A DNA stretch of 64,000 nt from Williamsia sp. DF01-3 (GTDB taxonomy: Bacteria; Actinomycetota; Actinomycetes; Mycobacteriales; Mycobacteriaceae). Position 1 is the first letter of the stretch; each line of letters opens with the position of its first letter. A program made the position numbers and the translations under genes. Positions 45,848 to 53,952 of the stretch are shown here, one piece after another. The stretch is from NCBI RefSeq assembly GCF_023051145.1, contig NZ_JALKFS010000005.1:5186049-5250048 (forward strand), given 5' to 3'. Under the pieces are notes generated by a model, which did no database searches, was not told the DNA's origin, and saw only the letters and a program-made list of their open reading frames with translations.

Positions 45848-46369
45848 GTGACGGTAGGCCCGGTCCCTGGTGATCAGATCGAAACCGCTCCGGCGGAGTC
45901 CGATCCGGCCGAGCGGCGAACCATAGTCGACTTCATGCGCAGACCTGTTTCAATTCAGGTTCTGCGCTTTTGTGCTGTCGGGATCGCGTGCACCACTGCG
46001 TATGCGCTGATGTACCTGAGCCTTCATCCGCTGATCGGCGCGCAAGCAGCGAACTTCGTCTCGATGCTGATCGCGGCAGTTCTCAACACCGGCGCCAACC
46101 GCGCCTTCACATTCCGGCTTCGGGGACAGCGGATGATCCTGCTCCATCACGTGCAGGGCATCGCGGTGTTTGCGTTCGGCTGGTCGCTGAGCGCCTTCTC
46201 CCTGTTCGTCCTGCACCAGATCTCAGAGCACCCCTCGAGCAAGCTTGAACTGGCCCTGCTCATGCTGGTCAATCTGATCGCGACAGCGGTGCGGTTCTTC
46301 ACCTTCCGGCACGTCTTCTCACGGGCTCTGGCCCGCCAGCTCGAGGCCGGCGGCCAGAGAACCCGTTAG
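45848..46369 (+). CDS. GtrA-like membrane protein
   Basis: This 173-residue protein has four hydrophobic helices (VLRFCAVGIACTTAYALMYLSLHPL, ANFVSMLIAAVLNTGANRAFTFR, FAFGWSLSAFSLFVLHQI, LMLVNLIATAVRFFTFRHVF). The pattern and the NRAFTFR and RFFTFRHVF motifs are those of the GtrA/DPMS family, which flip lipid-linked sugars for wall polysaccharide synthesis. The start is GTG 45848. It overlaps the convergent flavoprotein stop by 4 bases. No glycosyltransferase gene is adjacent, so its partner lies elsewhere. Confidence 0.88.
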   Translation: MTVGPVPGDQIETAPAESDPAERRTIVDFMRRPVSIQVLRFCAVGIACTTAYALMYLSLHPLIGAQAANFVSMLIAAVLNTGANRAFTFRLRGQRMILLHHVQGIAVFAFGWSLSAFSLFVLHQISEHPSSKLELALLMLVNLIATAVRFFTFRHVFSRALARQLEAGGQRTR

Positions 46370-47817
46370 AGCGACGCTGCGTGCCGGCCGGCTCGACGAC
46401 CGAAGAAGGACCCCTCACCCAGCTGCGTTCCGCTGGCGTAGCCCTTACCGTCCTGGGCGATGTTCGCCGCGCCTGCGCCTGCGGCATAGAGCCCTGTGAT
46501 GACCGAACCGTCGTCGGTGAGCACCTGACCTTCGGCGGAGGTGGCAAGACCGCCCATCGTGAAGCCGGCGTACATCGCCTTGCCGAGCGACATGTCGAAT
46601 GCCGCCCATGGTCCCTTGTCCTGGGGTGCGAGCCACTCCGCACGCTTGCCGAAGTCTGGGTCTTCACCGCGGGCGGCGTTCTCGTTGTACCGGTCCAGCG
46701 TCTTCTGCAGATGCCCTGACGGGATACCGAGCCCGTCCTCCATCTCGGCCACGGTCTCCCAGCCGTCGATGAACGGGACGAGAGGGAACTCCGGCCGTTC
46801 CATATGCGCTTCGTCCACGATGAGGTAGGCGATCGCGTCCGGCTGCTCCATCACGAATGCCGATGTGCGCGAGTGGTAGGAATCCTCGTTGACGAAACGC
46901 CGGCCGTCTTTGTTGACCGCAAGGCCGGTCAGGAGGATCGACGGCGGGTACAGCGGCGCGGTGACAAACGACTGATCCATGTGCTTGAGCCCGCCACCCA
47001 CCGACGCGCCCAACCGGATCCCCAGCCCGTCGTCGTAGGTGCTGCCGAGGGTGTACGGCTTCTCTGCCAGTTCCGGCGTGAACTCGGCGACCATCGATTC
47101 GTTCATCACGAACCCGCCGGCCGCGATGATCACCGCTTTTGCGCGAATGAAACCGGTCTCCTGCAATCGCTTCCACTTCAGCCCGACAACAGCGCCGGAT
47201 TCGTCGACCACCAGGTTGCGGGCGCCGGTCTCGTACCGGATCTCGTTACCCGTCTCGGCAAGCCGCTTCACCAGGAGCTCGGTCACCATGCCCGCACCAC
47301 CGGTATCGCCTTTGACGGGCACCTTGTGACCACGCGGCGCCGGCTTGGCCTTGTCACAGAACGGCCAGACCTTCTCGTTGCCGGTGAACATCAGGCCCTG
47401 GGTGCCGGGCTGGATGACGGCCTTCTCCGGGTAGTACGACCGCTCGAACTCGAATCCGAGACTCTCGAGCCAGTTGAAGTGCTCGACACTGCCCTGGCAA
47501 TAGGCGTGGATCTTGTCCGGTTCGGGATCGCGGGAGACGGCAAGGAGGTACTTCTCCATCTCCTCGGGCGAATCCTCGTGCCCGGTCGCCTGCTGCACCG
47601 GTGTGCCGCCGCCGAGGTAGAAGTGGCCACCGGCCATCGCCGATGTCCCGCCTGCAGCCGCCGCTCGCTCGAGGACCAGCACACGGGCACCGGCCGACGC
47701 GGCCTCCACCGCCGCGCTGCCGCCCGAGATGCCGCACCCGACCACCACGACGTCCACCTCATCGGACCATTCCGACACCTCGGAAACGGGCACTACCTCG
47801 GGCAACTCCGCCTGCAT
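46366..47817 (-). CDS. FAD-dependent dehydrogenase (ketosteroid-dehydrogenase/fumarate-reductase-like)
   Basis: This 483-residue flavoprotein has the FAD Rossmann motif VDVVVVGCGISGGSAAVEAASAGARVLVLERAA. It also has GGTSAMAGGHFYLGGGT, AKAVIIAAGGF and the C-terminal LYAAGAGAANIAQDGKGYASGTQLGEGSFFGRRAG. This places it with 3-ketosteroid delta1-dehydrogenases and related fumarate-reductase-like enzymes, similar in size to Rv1817-type proteins. ATG 47817 is the family start. A perfect match to the KstR operator consensus 60 bases upstream argues for a role in sterol or cholesterol breakdown. The exact reaction is not known. Confidence 0.85.
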   Translation of the reverse strand: MQAELPEVVPVSEVSEWSDEVDVVVVGCGISGGSAAVEAASAGARVLVLERAAAAGGTSAMAGGHFYLGGGTPVQQATGHEDSPEEMEKYLLAVSRDPEPDKIHAYCQGSVEHFNWLESLGFEFERSYYPEKAVIQPGTQGLMFTGNEKVWPFCDKAKPAPRGHKVPVKGDTGGAGMVTELLVKRLAETGNEIRYETGARNLVVDESGAVVGLKWKRLQETGFIRAKAVIIAAGGFVMNESMVAEFTPELAEKPYTLGSTYDDGLGIRLGASVGGGLKHMDQSFVTAPLYPPSILLTGLAVNKDGRRFVNEDSYHSRTSAFVMEQPDAIAYLIVDEAHMERPEFPLVPFIDGWETVAEMEDGLGIPSGHLQKTLDRYNENAARGEDPDFGKRAEWLAPQDKGPWAAFDMSLGKAMYAGFTMGGLATSAEGQVLTDDGSVITGLYAAGAGAANIAQDGKGYASGTQLGEGSFFGRRAGRHAASL

Positions 47818-47876
47818 CGCGACTTCCTCACTTGTTTGACCGTCAGACGACCGCCATATCGGACAAATCGTCAAAC

Positions 47877-47890
47877 TAGAACTCGTTCTA
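47877..47890. promoter_or_regulatory. KstR-type operator
   Basis: TAGAACTCGTTCTA is a 14-base palindrome that fits the mycobacterial KstR consensus TNNAACNNGTTNNA at every fixed position. It lies 60 bases before the flavoprotein start and three bases from the stop of the upstream luciferase-like gene. It predicts repression lifted by a sterol-derived CoA ester. Confidence 0.75.
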
Positions 47891-47892
47891 AT

Positions 47893-48756
47893 TTAGGTCA
47901 TTTCGGTGATGAGTGCCATGGCCTTGCACTGTTCGGTGAGCGTCATGGTCGATTGGTTCAGCTCCCAGTGCACCTCGCTCGCGCCGAGTTCACTCGCCTG
48001 CGCCAGATCGGCGGGCAGGGTCTCGGCGAACCGGTCGAGTGCACCGGACAGGGAGTCGCGGATCGGATTGAGCCGTAGCGCAACCGGGCCGCGGCCCCCG
48101 GCCTCCCGGTACAGGCCGATCGCTTCGGTGGCCGAGGTCCAGGTGGTGACCGGATACATGAAGCCGTCTGCAATGGCCGCCGCCTGCGCGATGCCCTGCG
48201 GTGTCATCGCCGCGACGTACACGGGCAGTGTCGGCTGGGCAGGCTTCGGCTCCACCCAACTCGGTCGCAGCCGGTAGTGCTCGCCTTCGAACGAAACCCG
48301 GCCGGGGCGCCAGCATCGGCGCATCAATTCCAGATGTTCGGCGAGTGCGTCCACCCGGGAGGTCATCGACACCCCCGCCGACTCGTGTTCATGCGGCGTC
48401 CAGCCCTGGCCGATCCCGACGTCGAGTCGTCCGCCGCTGAGCCGATCGAGGGTCGCCAGCCGCCGGGCCAGCACCACCGGCGGCTGAAACAGCGCATGCA
48501 CCACCGTGGTCGCGAGCCGGACCCTGGTGGTGTGCGCGGCGGCCCAGGTCAGCATCTCGATGCAATCCCACACCGGCCGGGGCGTCTGGCAGGCTTGGCC
48601 GAGGGGTCCGGCGTCGGCCGGTAGCAACAGACGGTCGGCCGAGGACACACTGTGAAAGCCGAGGTCATCGGCGGTGCGGGCGATCTGCGCGACCGAATCG
48701 GGTCCGGCCAGCGGGCCAAAGGTGGGCAAGCTGATACCGCGGCGGATTGCCGCCAT
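47893..48756 (-). CDS. luciferase-like, probably F420-dependent, oxidoreductase
   Basis: This 287-residue LLM-family protein (ISLPTFGPLAGPDSVAQIARTADDLGFHSVSSADRLL, and RLSGGRLDVGIGQGWTPHEHESAGV) is of the F420 type common in Mycobacteriales. The GIGQGWTPHE segment is typical of the F420 branch. ATG 48756 has a perfect AAGGAGGTG ribosome site. It sits between the XRE-cupin regulator (80 bases upstream, same strand) and the KstR box. The substrate is unknown. Confidence 0.87.
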   Translation of the reverse strand: MAAIRRGISLPTFGPLAGPDSVAQIARTADDLGFHSVSSADRLLLPADAGPLGQACQTPRPVWDCIEMLTWAAAHTTRVRLATTVVHALFQPPVVLARRLATLDRLSGGRLDVGIGQGWTPHEHESAGVSMTSRVDALAEHLELMRRCWRPGRVSFEGEHYRLRPSWVEPKPAQPTLPVYVAAMTPQGIAQAAAIADGFMYPVTTWTSATEAIGLYREAGGRGPVALRLNPIRDSLSGALDRFAETLPADLAQASELGASEVHWELNQSTMTLTEQCKAMALITEMT

Positions 48757-48836
48757 CGCCGCACCTCCTTCGGTCCCGGTGTTGTTTGTTCTCACCCGTA
48801 TGGACCGGTGCTGCGGCGTTATTTCATCGACACCTG

Positions 48837-49388
48837 TCACACGTGTTCGGTGATGAGCACCGCCGTGCAGTCCGGTTCGAGGGCTTTGAACGTGTGCGGC
48901 AGATCGCCCGGGTAGCTGATGTAGTCGCCCGGGCCCAGCTCGATGGGGTCATCGATGAGTCCGACAAGCGCTCGACCACTGCCCATCACCAGGTGCTCGA
49001 CCACTCCGGCCATGTGGGGGTCGGACACCCGCGGTTCGCCCGGTTGCGCCGTGATCAGGTAGATGTCGCGGCGGGCGTGTGGCGGACAGGCGGCCAGCAC
49101 AGTCGCCATGTAGTCGGACTGCTCCGACGCCACTGCAGGACCTTCACCGGATCGGATCACCTGTACGCGTGGGGTCGGCGGCTGGACGAGGTGGGCGAAG
49201 GGCACATCGAGGGCGGTGCTGAGCGCCCACAGCGTCTCCACGCTCGGGTTACCGTTGCCGGCCTCGAGTTGGGACAGCGTCGATTTGGCGACTCCCGCGC
49301 GGCGAGCCACTTCGGCGAGCGAGAGCCCCGTTCGTTTCCGTTCGCGTTGCAGTGCTGCGGCAATTGCCTGCAGTGGCGCTCCAGCCAT
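48837..49388 (-). CDS. XRE family regulator with cupin sensor domain
   Basis: This 183-residue protein has a helix-turn-helix (LQRERKRTGLSLAEVARRAGVAKSTLSQLEAGNGNPSVETLWALSTAL) at residues 12-60. A cupin domain follows at 95-180, with HMAGVVEHLVMGSGRALVG and ELGPGDYISYPGDLPHTFKAL. It is divergent from azlCD. Regulators of this build often repress a neighbouring amino-acid exporter, so azlCD is its likely target. The cupin would bind a small ligand. Confidence 0.9.
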   Translation of the reverse strand: MAGAPLQAIAAALQRERKRTGLSLAEVARRAGVAKSTLSQLEAGNGNPSVETLWALSTALDVPFAHLVQPPTPRVQVIRSGEGPAVASEQSDYMATVLAACPPHARRDIYLITAQPGEPRVSDPHMAGVVEHLVMGSGRALVGLIDDPIELGPGDYISYPGDLPHTFKALEPDCTAVLITEHV

Positions 49389-49479
49389 GTCCGACCTCCG
49401 GTCTCGCCGACAACTCCCCGTGCCGTTCGGCTCAGACTACCTTCGTTCGGCTTGACGAACACCACGGACATCGTTCACC

Positions 49480-50199
49480 ATGTTGATCATGCGTTCGATA
49501 TGGCGAACACCGCGGCTCGGCATCTCGCTTGATGCCGCCACCGCTCGCGACGTCGCACTCGTCTGTGTCGCCGTGGGCGTTGTCGGACTGTCCTTCGGCG
49601 CGATCGCCGTCAGCAGCGGTTTCCCCCTCTGGATGCCCCTGTTGATGTCGGTGGTCGTGTTCGCCGGAGCATCTCAGTTCACATTTGTCGCGATCCTCGC
49701 CGCCGGCGGTGGGATCTTCGCCGCGGTCGCCGCCGGGTTGCTGGCCAATGCCAGGCACATCCTGTTCGGCTTCTCGATCGGCGACGTGCTCGGAAGGTCC
49801 CTCGGATGGCGGTTGCTCGGATCGCACCTGATGATCGACGAATCGGTTGCCTTCACGCTTGCGCAGGACGCACCGAAGATGCGCCGAGCGATCTATTGAG
49901 CCTGCGGCGCAGGACTTTTCGTCGCCTGGAACGTCGGGGTCCTCGCCGGTTCGGCGGGCGGCACACTCATCACCGACACCGACGCCTTCGGATTGGACGC
50001 CGCGTTCCCGGCGGTCCTCCTCGCCCTCATCTTGCCCGCGATGCGCGAGCGAGCCACCCGCAATGCCGCGCTCGCCGGTGCCGTCATCGCCGTCGGCACC
50101 TCATTCTTCACCCCGGTGGGCGTACCGGTACTACTCGCTTTGGCTGCGCTGGTGCTCGTCGTTCCGATCCCCCGCCGTCGACGTGCGGCCATCGAATGA
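49480..50199 (+). pseudogene. azlC: AzlC family branched-chain amino-acid exporter subunit, interrupted by an in-frame TGA
   Basis: The reading frame is a 239-residue AzlC membrane protein: DVALVCVAVGVVGLSFGAIAVSSGFPLW, VFAGASQFTFVAILAAGGG, ANARHILFGFSIGDV, then after the stop AGLFVAWNVGVLAGS and FGLDAAFPAVLLALILPAMRERATRNAAL. Codon 140 is TGA at 49897-49899, where the family usually has Trp (TGG) after Tyr. There is no frameshift; a single G-to-A change explains it. AzlCD exports branched-chain amino acids or their analogues. The stop overlaps azlD by ATGA. Nonsense mutation, base error or a recoded codon cannot be told apart from sequence alone. Confidence 0.88.
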
Positions 50200-50522
50200 A
50201 CACCTCGACGCCCGTCCTGCTCGTCGGCATCGCGGTATTGGCGTTGGGCACGTACGCTTTTCGCTTCGTCGGGCCGGTGCTCGCAGCTCGGGTGACGATA
50301 CCTCCGAACGTCCACCGGCTCACCACCGTCGGCAGCGTTGTCCTGCTGGCCGCGCTCGTGGCGACCTCCACACTCATCGACGATCAGCACTTCGCGGAGC
50401 CGTCACGCATCGTCGGCGTCGCCGTCGGCGGCGTCCTCGCCTGGCGCCGGGCGCCTTTCGTGGTTGTCGTGGCCGCCGCAGCCGCGTGCGCAGCGCTACT
50501 GCGCCTGGCCGGGCTCCCCTGA
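50196..50522 (+). CDS. azlD: AzlD family small membrane subunit
   Basis: This 108-residue protein has four short hydrophobic helices (LLVGIAVLALGTYAFRFVGPVLA; TTVGSVVLLAALVATSTL; RIVGVAVGGVLAWRRAPFVVVVAAAAACAALLRLAGLP). It pairs with AzlC, which it overlaps by four bases. If the azlC stop is real, AzlD would be made without a partner. Confidence 0.9.
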   Translation: MNTSTPVLLVGIAVLALGTYAFRFVGPVLAARVTIPPNVHRLTTVGSVVLLAALVATSTLIDDQHFAEPSRIVGVAVGGVLAWRRAPFVVVVAAAAACAALLRLAGLP

Positions 50523-50551
50523 CACCGGCATTCGGGCGCCGAGCCGGACTG

Positions 50552-50905
50552 TCAGGCGCCCAGCCAGGTCAAGATGTCTTTGGTGACCGGGTCCGTGATG
50601 TCGGCGTAAGCGGGATGCTTTTTCAGGAAGGCCGAGACCAGCGGGCACACCGCAACAATCCGCTTGCCTTGTGCGCGAACATCATCGAGCGCCTCTGAGA
50701 CGAGGATCGTGGCCAGGCCGCGTCCTCCGAACGCCTCCTGTACCTCGGTGTGGTAGAAAACCCGACTCTGTTCGCGGTCTGCGTAGGCTGCGAACCCGAC
50801 GACCTCGCCGTCCACGGAGACCGTGTACCGGCGCTTGTCCGGATCGGGTGCAACGGTCACAGGCGCGCCGGTCTTGTCGGTGATGGTGGAGCTGTTTTGA
50901 GTCAT
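50552..50905 (-). CDS. GNAT-type acetyltransferase (YidJ/COG2388-like)
   Basis: This 117-residue short GNAT domain has VFYHTEVQEAFGGRGLATILVSEALDDVRAQGKRIVAVCPLVSAFLKKHPAY, the compact YidJ-type pattern with a GGRGLA acetyl-CoA loop and a conserved Cys-Pro. Such proteins acetylate unknown small molecules or amines in the cytoplasm. It is convergent with azlD across 29 bases and lies 41 bases after the pirin gene's start region on the same strand. Confidence 0.85.
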   Translation of the reverse strand: MTQNSSTITDKTGAPVTVAPDPDKRRYTVSVDGEVVGFAAYADREQSRVFYHTEVQEAFGGRGLATILVSEALDDVRAQGKRIVAVCPLVSAFLKKHPAYADITDPVTKDILTWLGA

Positions 50906-50946
50906 GCCACGACAACCTTTCCGAGGTATCCGCTATTCCACCGACA

Positions 50947-51921
50947 TCAGGACTCAGCGGCCAGACGTGGTTTGATCCTGGCATTCGGCAATGTCGGTGC
51001 AGGCAGGCGCTCTACGCCACCCACGTAGCCCTCGACGTGTCCGAACCGGTCGGCTTGCGCCTGCCACTGCGTCCGGTACTCCACGATCTCCTCGTGGCTG
51101 CGTCCGACGAAGTTCCACCACATCACCAGATCCTCGCCGAATGGTGTGCCGCCCAACAGGATCATCCTGCACGGGCGTTCGTCGGAACTCTGCAATGTGA
51201 TGTGGTGGTGCCCGGGAGCCAGGTAGGCCAACTCCGTCTGCCCCACCTCGGCTCCTTCCACACTGACCGAGCCCTGGTCCACCAGCACACCGTGCTCGAA
51301 CGTGGGATGCACGGGGATGGTGACGGACGCACCCATGTCGAGATCGATCTGAGCGCCCAGCAGCGGGCTGAACGTGGTGACCGGCGACGACTTTCCGAGC
51401 AGATCGCCGATGAAGACACACACCCGGCCGCCGTCGAGTGCGATCGGTTCGGGAACGAAGTGCTCGAAGTTCCGCGCCGTATCGCGCGATTCGTCAGGAA
51501 GGGCCACCCACAGTTGGACGCCGTGCAACGTGGTGGTGTCGGGCGTCGAGACCTCCGAGTGGGCGATCCCATGACCCGCAGTCATCAGGTTCACCTCGCC
51601 CGGGCGGACGAAAGCGTGCACACCCAAACTGTCGCGGTGCTCGATCTCGCCGGTGAAAAGCCAGCTCACCGTCTGCAACCCGGTGTGCGGGTGTGGTGGC
51701 ACGTCCATTCCACCCGTGGTCCCGACATCCGCCGGGCCGTAGTGGTCGGCGAAGCACCAGGCCCCGATCAGGGACCGGGCATGCTGAGGCAATGTGCGGT
51801 GGACGGTCATGGCACGCGGACCGCCCAACGGAACGTCGCGCGACGTCAGGATCTGCACGTGATGCCGATCTCCGGGGGCCGGTGAGCAATCGATTTCCGG
51901 ACCGTTGACCACGTTGCTCAT
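50947..51921 (-). CDS. pirin family protein
   Basis: This 324-residue double-cupin pirin has the N-terminal metal site PPHPHTGLQTVSWLFTGEIEHRDSLG and HGIAHSEVS, which keeps the His-His-His-Glu ligands of quercetinase-type pirins. The C-terminal cupin ends with LILLGGTPFGEDLVMWWNFVGRSHEEI. Pirins are non-haem Fe proteins with quercetin dioxygenase or redox-regulatory activity. ATG 51921 (MSNVVNGPEI) is preferred to the upstream ATG 51933. The 207 bases to aqpZ hold no gene. Confidence 0.9.
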   Translation of the reverse strand: MSNVVNGPEIDCSPAPGDRHHVQILTSRDVPLGGPRAMTVHRTLPQHARSLIGAWCFADHYGPADVGTTGGMDVPPHPHTGLQTVSWLFTGEIEHRDSLGVHAFVRPGEVNLMTAGHGIAHSEVSTPDTTTLHGVQLWVALPDESRDTARNFEHFVPEPIALDGGRVCVFIGDLLGKSSPVTTFSPLLGAQIDLDMGASVTIPVHPTFEHGVLVDQGSVSVEGAEVGQTELAYLAPGHHHITLQSSDERPCRMILLGGTPFGEDLVMWWNFVGRSHEEIVEYRTQWQAQADRFGHVEGYVGGVERLPAPTLPNARIKPRLAAES

Positions 51922-52128
51922 ACTGGGCCTCATTCTTCACCTTGTCGGCGGGCATTTTCATTTTGTGACATTTCAATCCGCAATCCTGGGCTCACGAATT
52001 GGGTGACGGTGGTAATACTTTCGATGAGCAACCAGCCGATTCACGGAAAGATCGTCAGGTGACCGCGTCGTTCCATCCGAGTCTAAATCGTGTGCCACAG
52101 CTAGACCACTAGTGGAGGTAATCCGAAA

Positions 52129-52899
52129 ATGTCTGCTCCGACGACAGTTCAAAAGTTAGCTGCCGAAGCACTGGGAACGTTCTGGCTCGTTCTCGGAGGT
52201 TGCGGCAGCGCCGTTTTCGCAGCGAAGGTGATCGCGGACGACGACGGGACCCAGCTCGGTATCGGGTTCCTCGGCGTATCCATCGCTTTCGGCCTCACCG
52301 TTCTGACCGGCGTATACGCGCTCGGCCACATCTCGGGTGGACATTTCAACCCGGCCGTCACGGTGGGCGCCGCTCTGGCCAGACGTTTTCAATGGAAAGA
52401 CGTACCGGGCTACGTCGTCGTGCAGGTGATCGGTGGCCTCATCGGCGGCGCGATCATCCTTCTCATCGCCAATGGCAAAGAAGGGTTCGAGGCCGAGGGT
52501 TCGATGGCCGCCAACGGCTACGGCGACCACTCGCCGGGCGGATACACCTTGTGGGCCGCACTCGTGGCCGAGATCGTGCTGACCGCCATCTTTGTCATCG
52601 TCATCCTGGGTGCCACCGACACCCGAGCGCCGCAAGGCATCGCGGGCATCGCAATCGGTCTGGCCCTCACCCTCATTCACCTCATCAGCATCCCGATCAC
52701 CAACACCTCGGTGAACCCGGCGCGATCGACGGCGGTGGCGTTCTTCAACGGCAATGGCGCGCCCGGTCAGCTCTGGTTGTTCTGGGTCGCGCCGCTTGTA
52801 GGCGCACTGTTGGCCGGCATTCTCTATCCGCTCGTCTTCGACAAGGGTGCAAACGAACCCGAACTCGATCAGATCCCCAATCCAGCGGTGTCTGCCTGA
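52129..52899 (+). CDS. aqpZ: aquaporin Z
   Basis: This 256-residue aquaporin of the Z type has both pore NPA motifs ([15 protein letters not shown] and [13 protein letters not shown]), the AARSTAV-type selectivity Arg, and six hydrophobic helices plus two half-helices. It lets water cross the plasma membrane. ATG 52129 follows GTGGAGGTAA, and a small CCACTAGTGG palindrome overlaps the ribosome site. It is a single gene, convergent with the hypothetical at 52924. Confidence 0.95.
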   Translation: MSAPTTVQKLAAEALGTFWLVLGGCGSAVFAAKVIADDDGTQLGIGFLGVSIAFGLTVLTGVYALGHISGGHFNPAVTVGAALARRFQWKDVPGYVVVQVIGGLIGGAIILLIANGKEGFEAEGSMAANGYGDHSPGGYTLWAALVAEIVLTAIFVIVILGATDTRAPQGIAGIAIGLALTLIHLISIPITNTSVNPARSTAVAFFNGNGAPGQLWLFWVAPLVGALLAGILYPLVFDKGANEPELDQIPNPAVSA

Positions 52900-52923
52900 A
52901 CCTGCCCTGTCGACAGCCGGCCG

Positions 52924-53457
52924 TCACGCAACCCGGGTGGCGAGCATCGTCTCTTCGAGAGTCCAGGTGTTCTCGCCGTCGTCGGAGAACTCCCCTGTCC
53001 ATGTGAAGGTGTTGTCGGTGATGTCGGCAAAGCGCCACCGAAGCACTGGTTCGTCATCTGTGCTGGTCAAAGTGATATTTCCGTCGCCTATCTCGCCGAC
53101 GAACTTCCGAACACGTGCATTGATCGGCTCCACCCACGTTGACCTCCAGGCTGCGATCGACGGGTCGTAGAACCGGATGGTTGATCCGTGGAACGCTCGA
53201 AACCCCCGTTCCGGCGGCGCAAGACCAGCCCCGGGCACCATCCACACATCCTGGATCGCACGACCACCCAGGACCCACCCGAAGTGGAGCTCTCCGTCGA
53301 GTTCGGGAGAGTCCGTTGCCGCCGCCGGTATCCAGCGAATGTGCCACGACCCCACGAATCTGCCGAAAGCCCACAAATGCTCAGCTCCGCCCCGAGCCGG
53401 CCCAGGGGAATGCAAGTGGGCGGCCAAGGCGTTGCCGCCTCCGAAATCCGTCAGCAT
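52924..53457 (-). CDS. DUF1579-like hypothetical protein, MarR-linked
   Basis: This 177-residue protein reads like a beta-barrel ligand-binding fold: FGRFVGSWHIRWIPA, LHFGWVLGGRAIQDVWMVPG, STIRFYDPSIAAWRSTWVEPINARVRKFVGE, VLRWRFADITDNTFTWTGEFS. The pattern resembles DUF1579 and related heme- or lipid-binding-like barrels. I do not recognise the exact family. It is divergent from a MarR gene across 45 bases, and the MarR palindrome nearly touches its start codon, so it is probably repressed by that MarR protein. Confidence 0.75.
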   Translation of the reverse strand: MLTDFGGGNALAAHLHSPGPARGGAEHLWAFGRFVGSWHIRWIPAAATDSPELDGELHFGWVLGGRAIQDVWMVPGAGLAPPERGFRAFHGSTIRFYDPSIAAWRSTWVEPINARVRKFVGEIGDGNITLTSTDDEPVLRWRFADITDNTFTWTGEFSDDGENTWTLEETMLATRVA

Positions 53458-53458
53458 G

Positions 53459-53473
53459 CTGACATATTGTCAG
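53459..53473. promoter_or_regulatory. MarR operator candidate CTGACA-N3-TGTCAG
   Basis: A 15-base site with perfect 6-base arms begins one base beyond the start codon of the gene at 52924-53457 and lies 30 bases before the MarR GTG. One site can thus control both divergent genes. Confidence 0.65.
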
Positions 53474-53502
53474 ATTGCTGACGCGTATGCCAGGCTGGGT
53501 AG

Positions 53503-53937
53503 GTGAACAAAGCGGAGGCTTACCGATTGCTCATCGCCGACGTCTACGAACTCGCCGGCGCATCGCGCCGGACGAGTGAGGACGTGGCTCGACGGACCGG
53601 ACAGACCGTTGCCCGCTGGCACGTGCTCAGCGTCCTCTCGGAACCGTCGACGGTGGCCGGAGCTGCACGACGCCTTGGCCTGTCCCGCCAGAGCGTGCAT
53701 CGCGTCTGCGGCGACCTCGTACGTGAAGGGCTTCTGGAGAGCCAGGACAATCCCGACCATCAGACCTCACCCCTACTCCGACTCACCAGCGCCGGCGGCG
53801 CGATCCCGGCCGAACTGGTGCGGGAATCGGACGTCGAGAGGTCCCGGTTGCTCACCCGCACACACATCACGATGGACGAACTCGAGAGCACGCGCACCAT
53901 CGTCCGCACCCTGATCACCGCCCTCGACAACCAGTAG
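53503..53937 (+). CDS. MarR family transcriptional regulator
   Basis: This 144-residue winged-helix protein has VLSVLSEPSTVAGAARRLGLSRQSVHRVCGDLVREGLLESQDNPDHQTSPLLRLTSAG, a complete MarR core with the wing. The start is GTG 53503. It is divergent from the DUF1579-like gene and its 3-prime end faces copA at a distance of 15 bases. It probably senses a small phenolic or similar ligand, as MarR proteins often do, but no ligand can be named. Confidence 0.9.
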   Translation: MNKAEAYRLLIADVYELAGASRRTSEDVARRTGQTVARWHVLSVLSEPSTVAGAARRLGLSRQSVHRVCGDLVREGLLESQDNPDHQTSPLLRLTSAGGAIPAELVRESDVERSRLLTRTHITMDELESTRTIVRTLITALDNQ

Positions 53938-53952
53938 GCCGGTGTCCCACCG

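Noticed and set aside
46804..48078. A 424-codon open frame on the plus strand
   Set aside because: It is antisense to the flavoprotein and luciferase-like genes and crosses the KstR box between them.
49993..50199. A separate small membrane protein gene
   Set aside because: It is in the same frame as the first part of azlC and continues the family after the TGA, so it is the C-terminal part of azlC.
50534..50561. GGGCGCC/GGCGCCC hairpin between azlD and the GNAT gene
   Set aside because: The stem is only seven bases and overlaps the GNAT stop; too weak to call a terminator.
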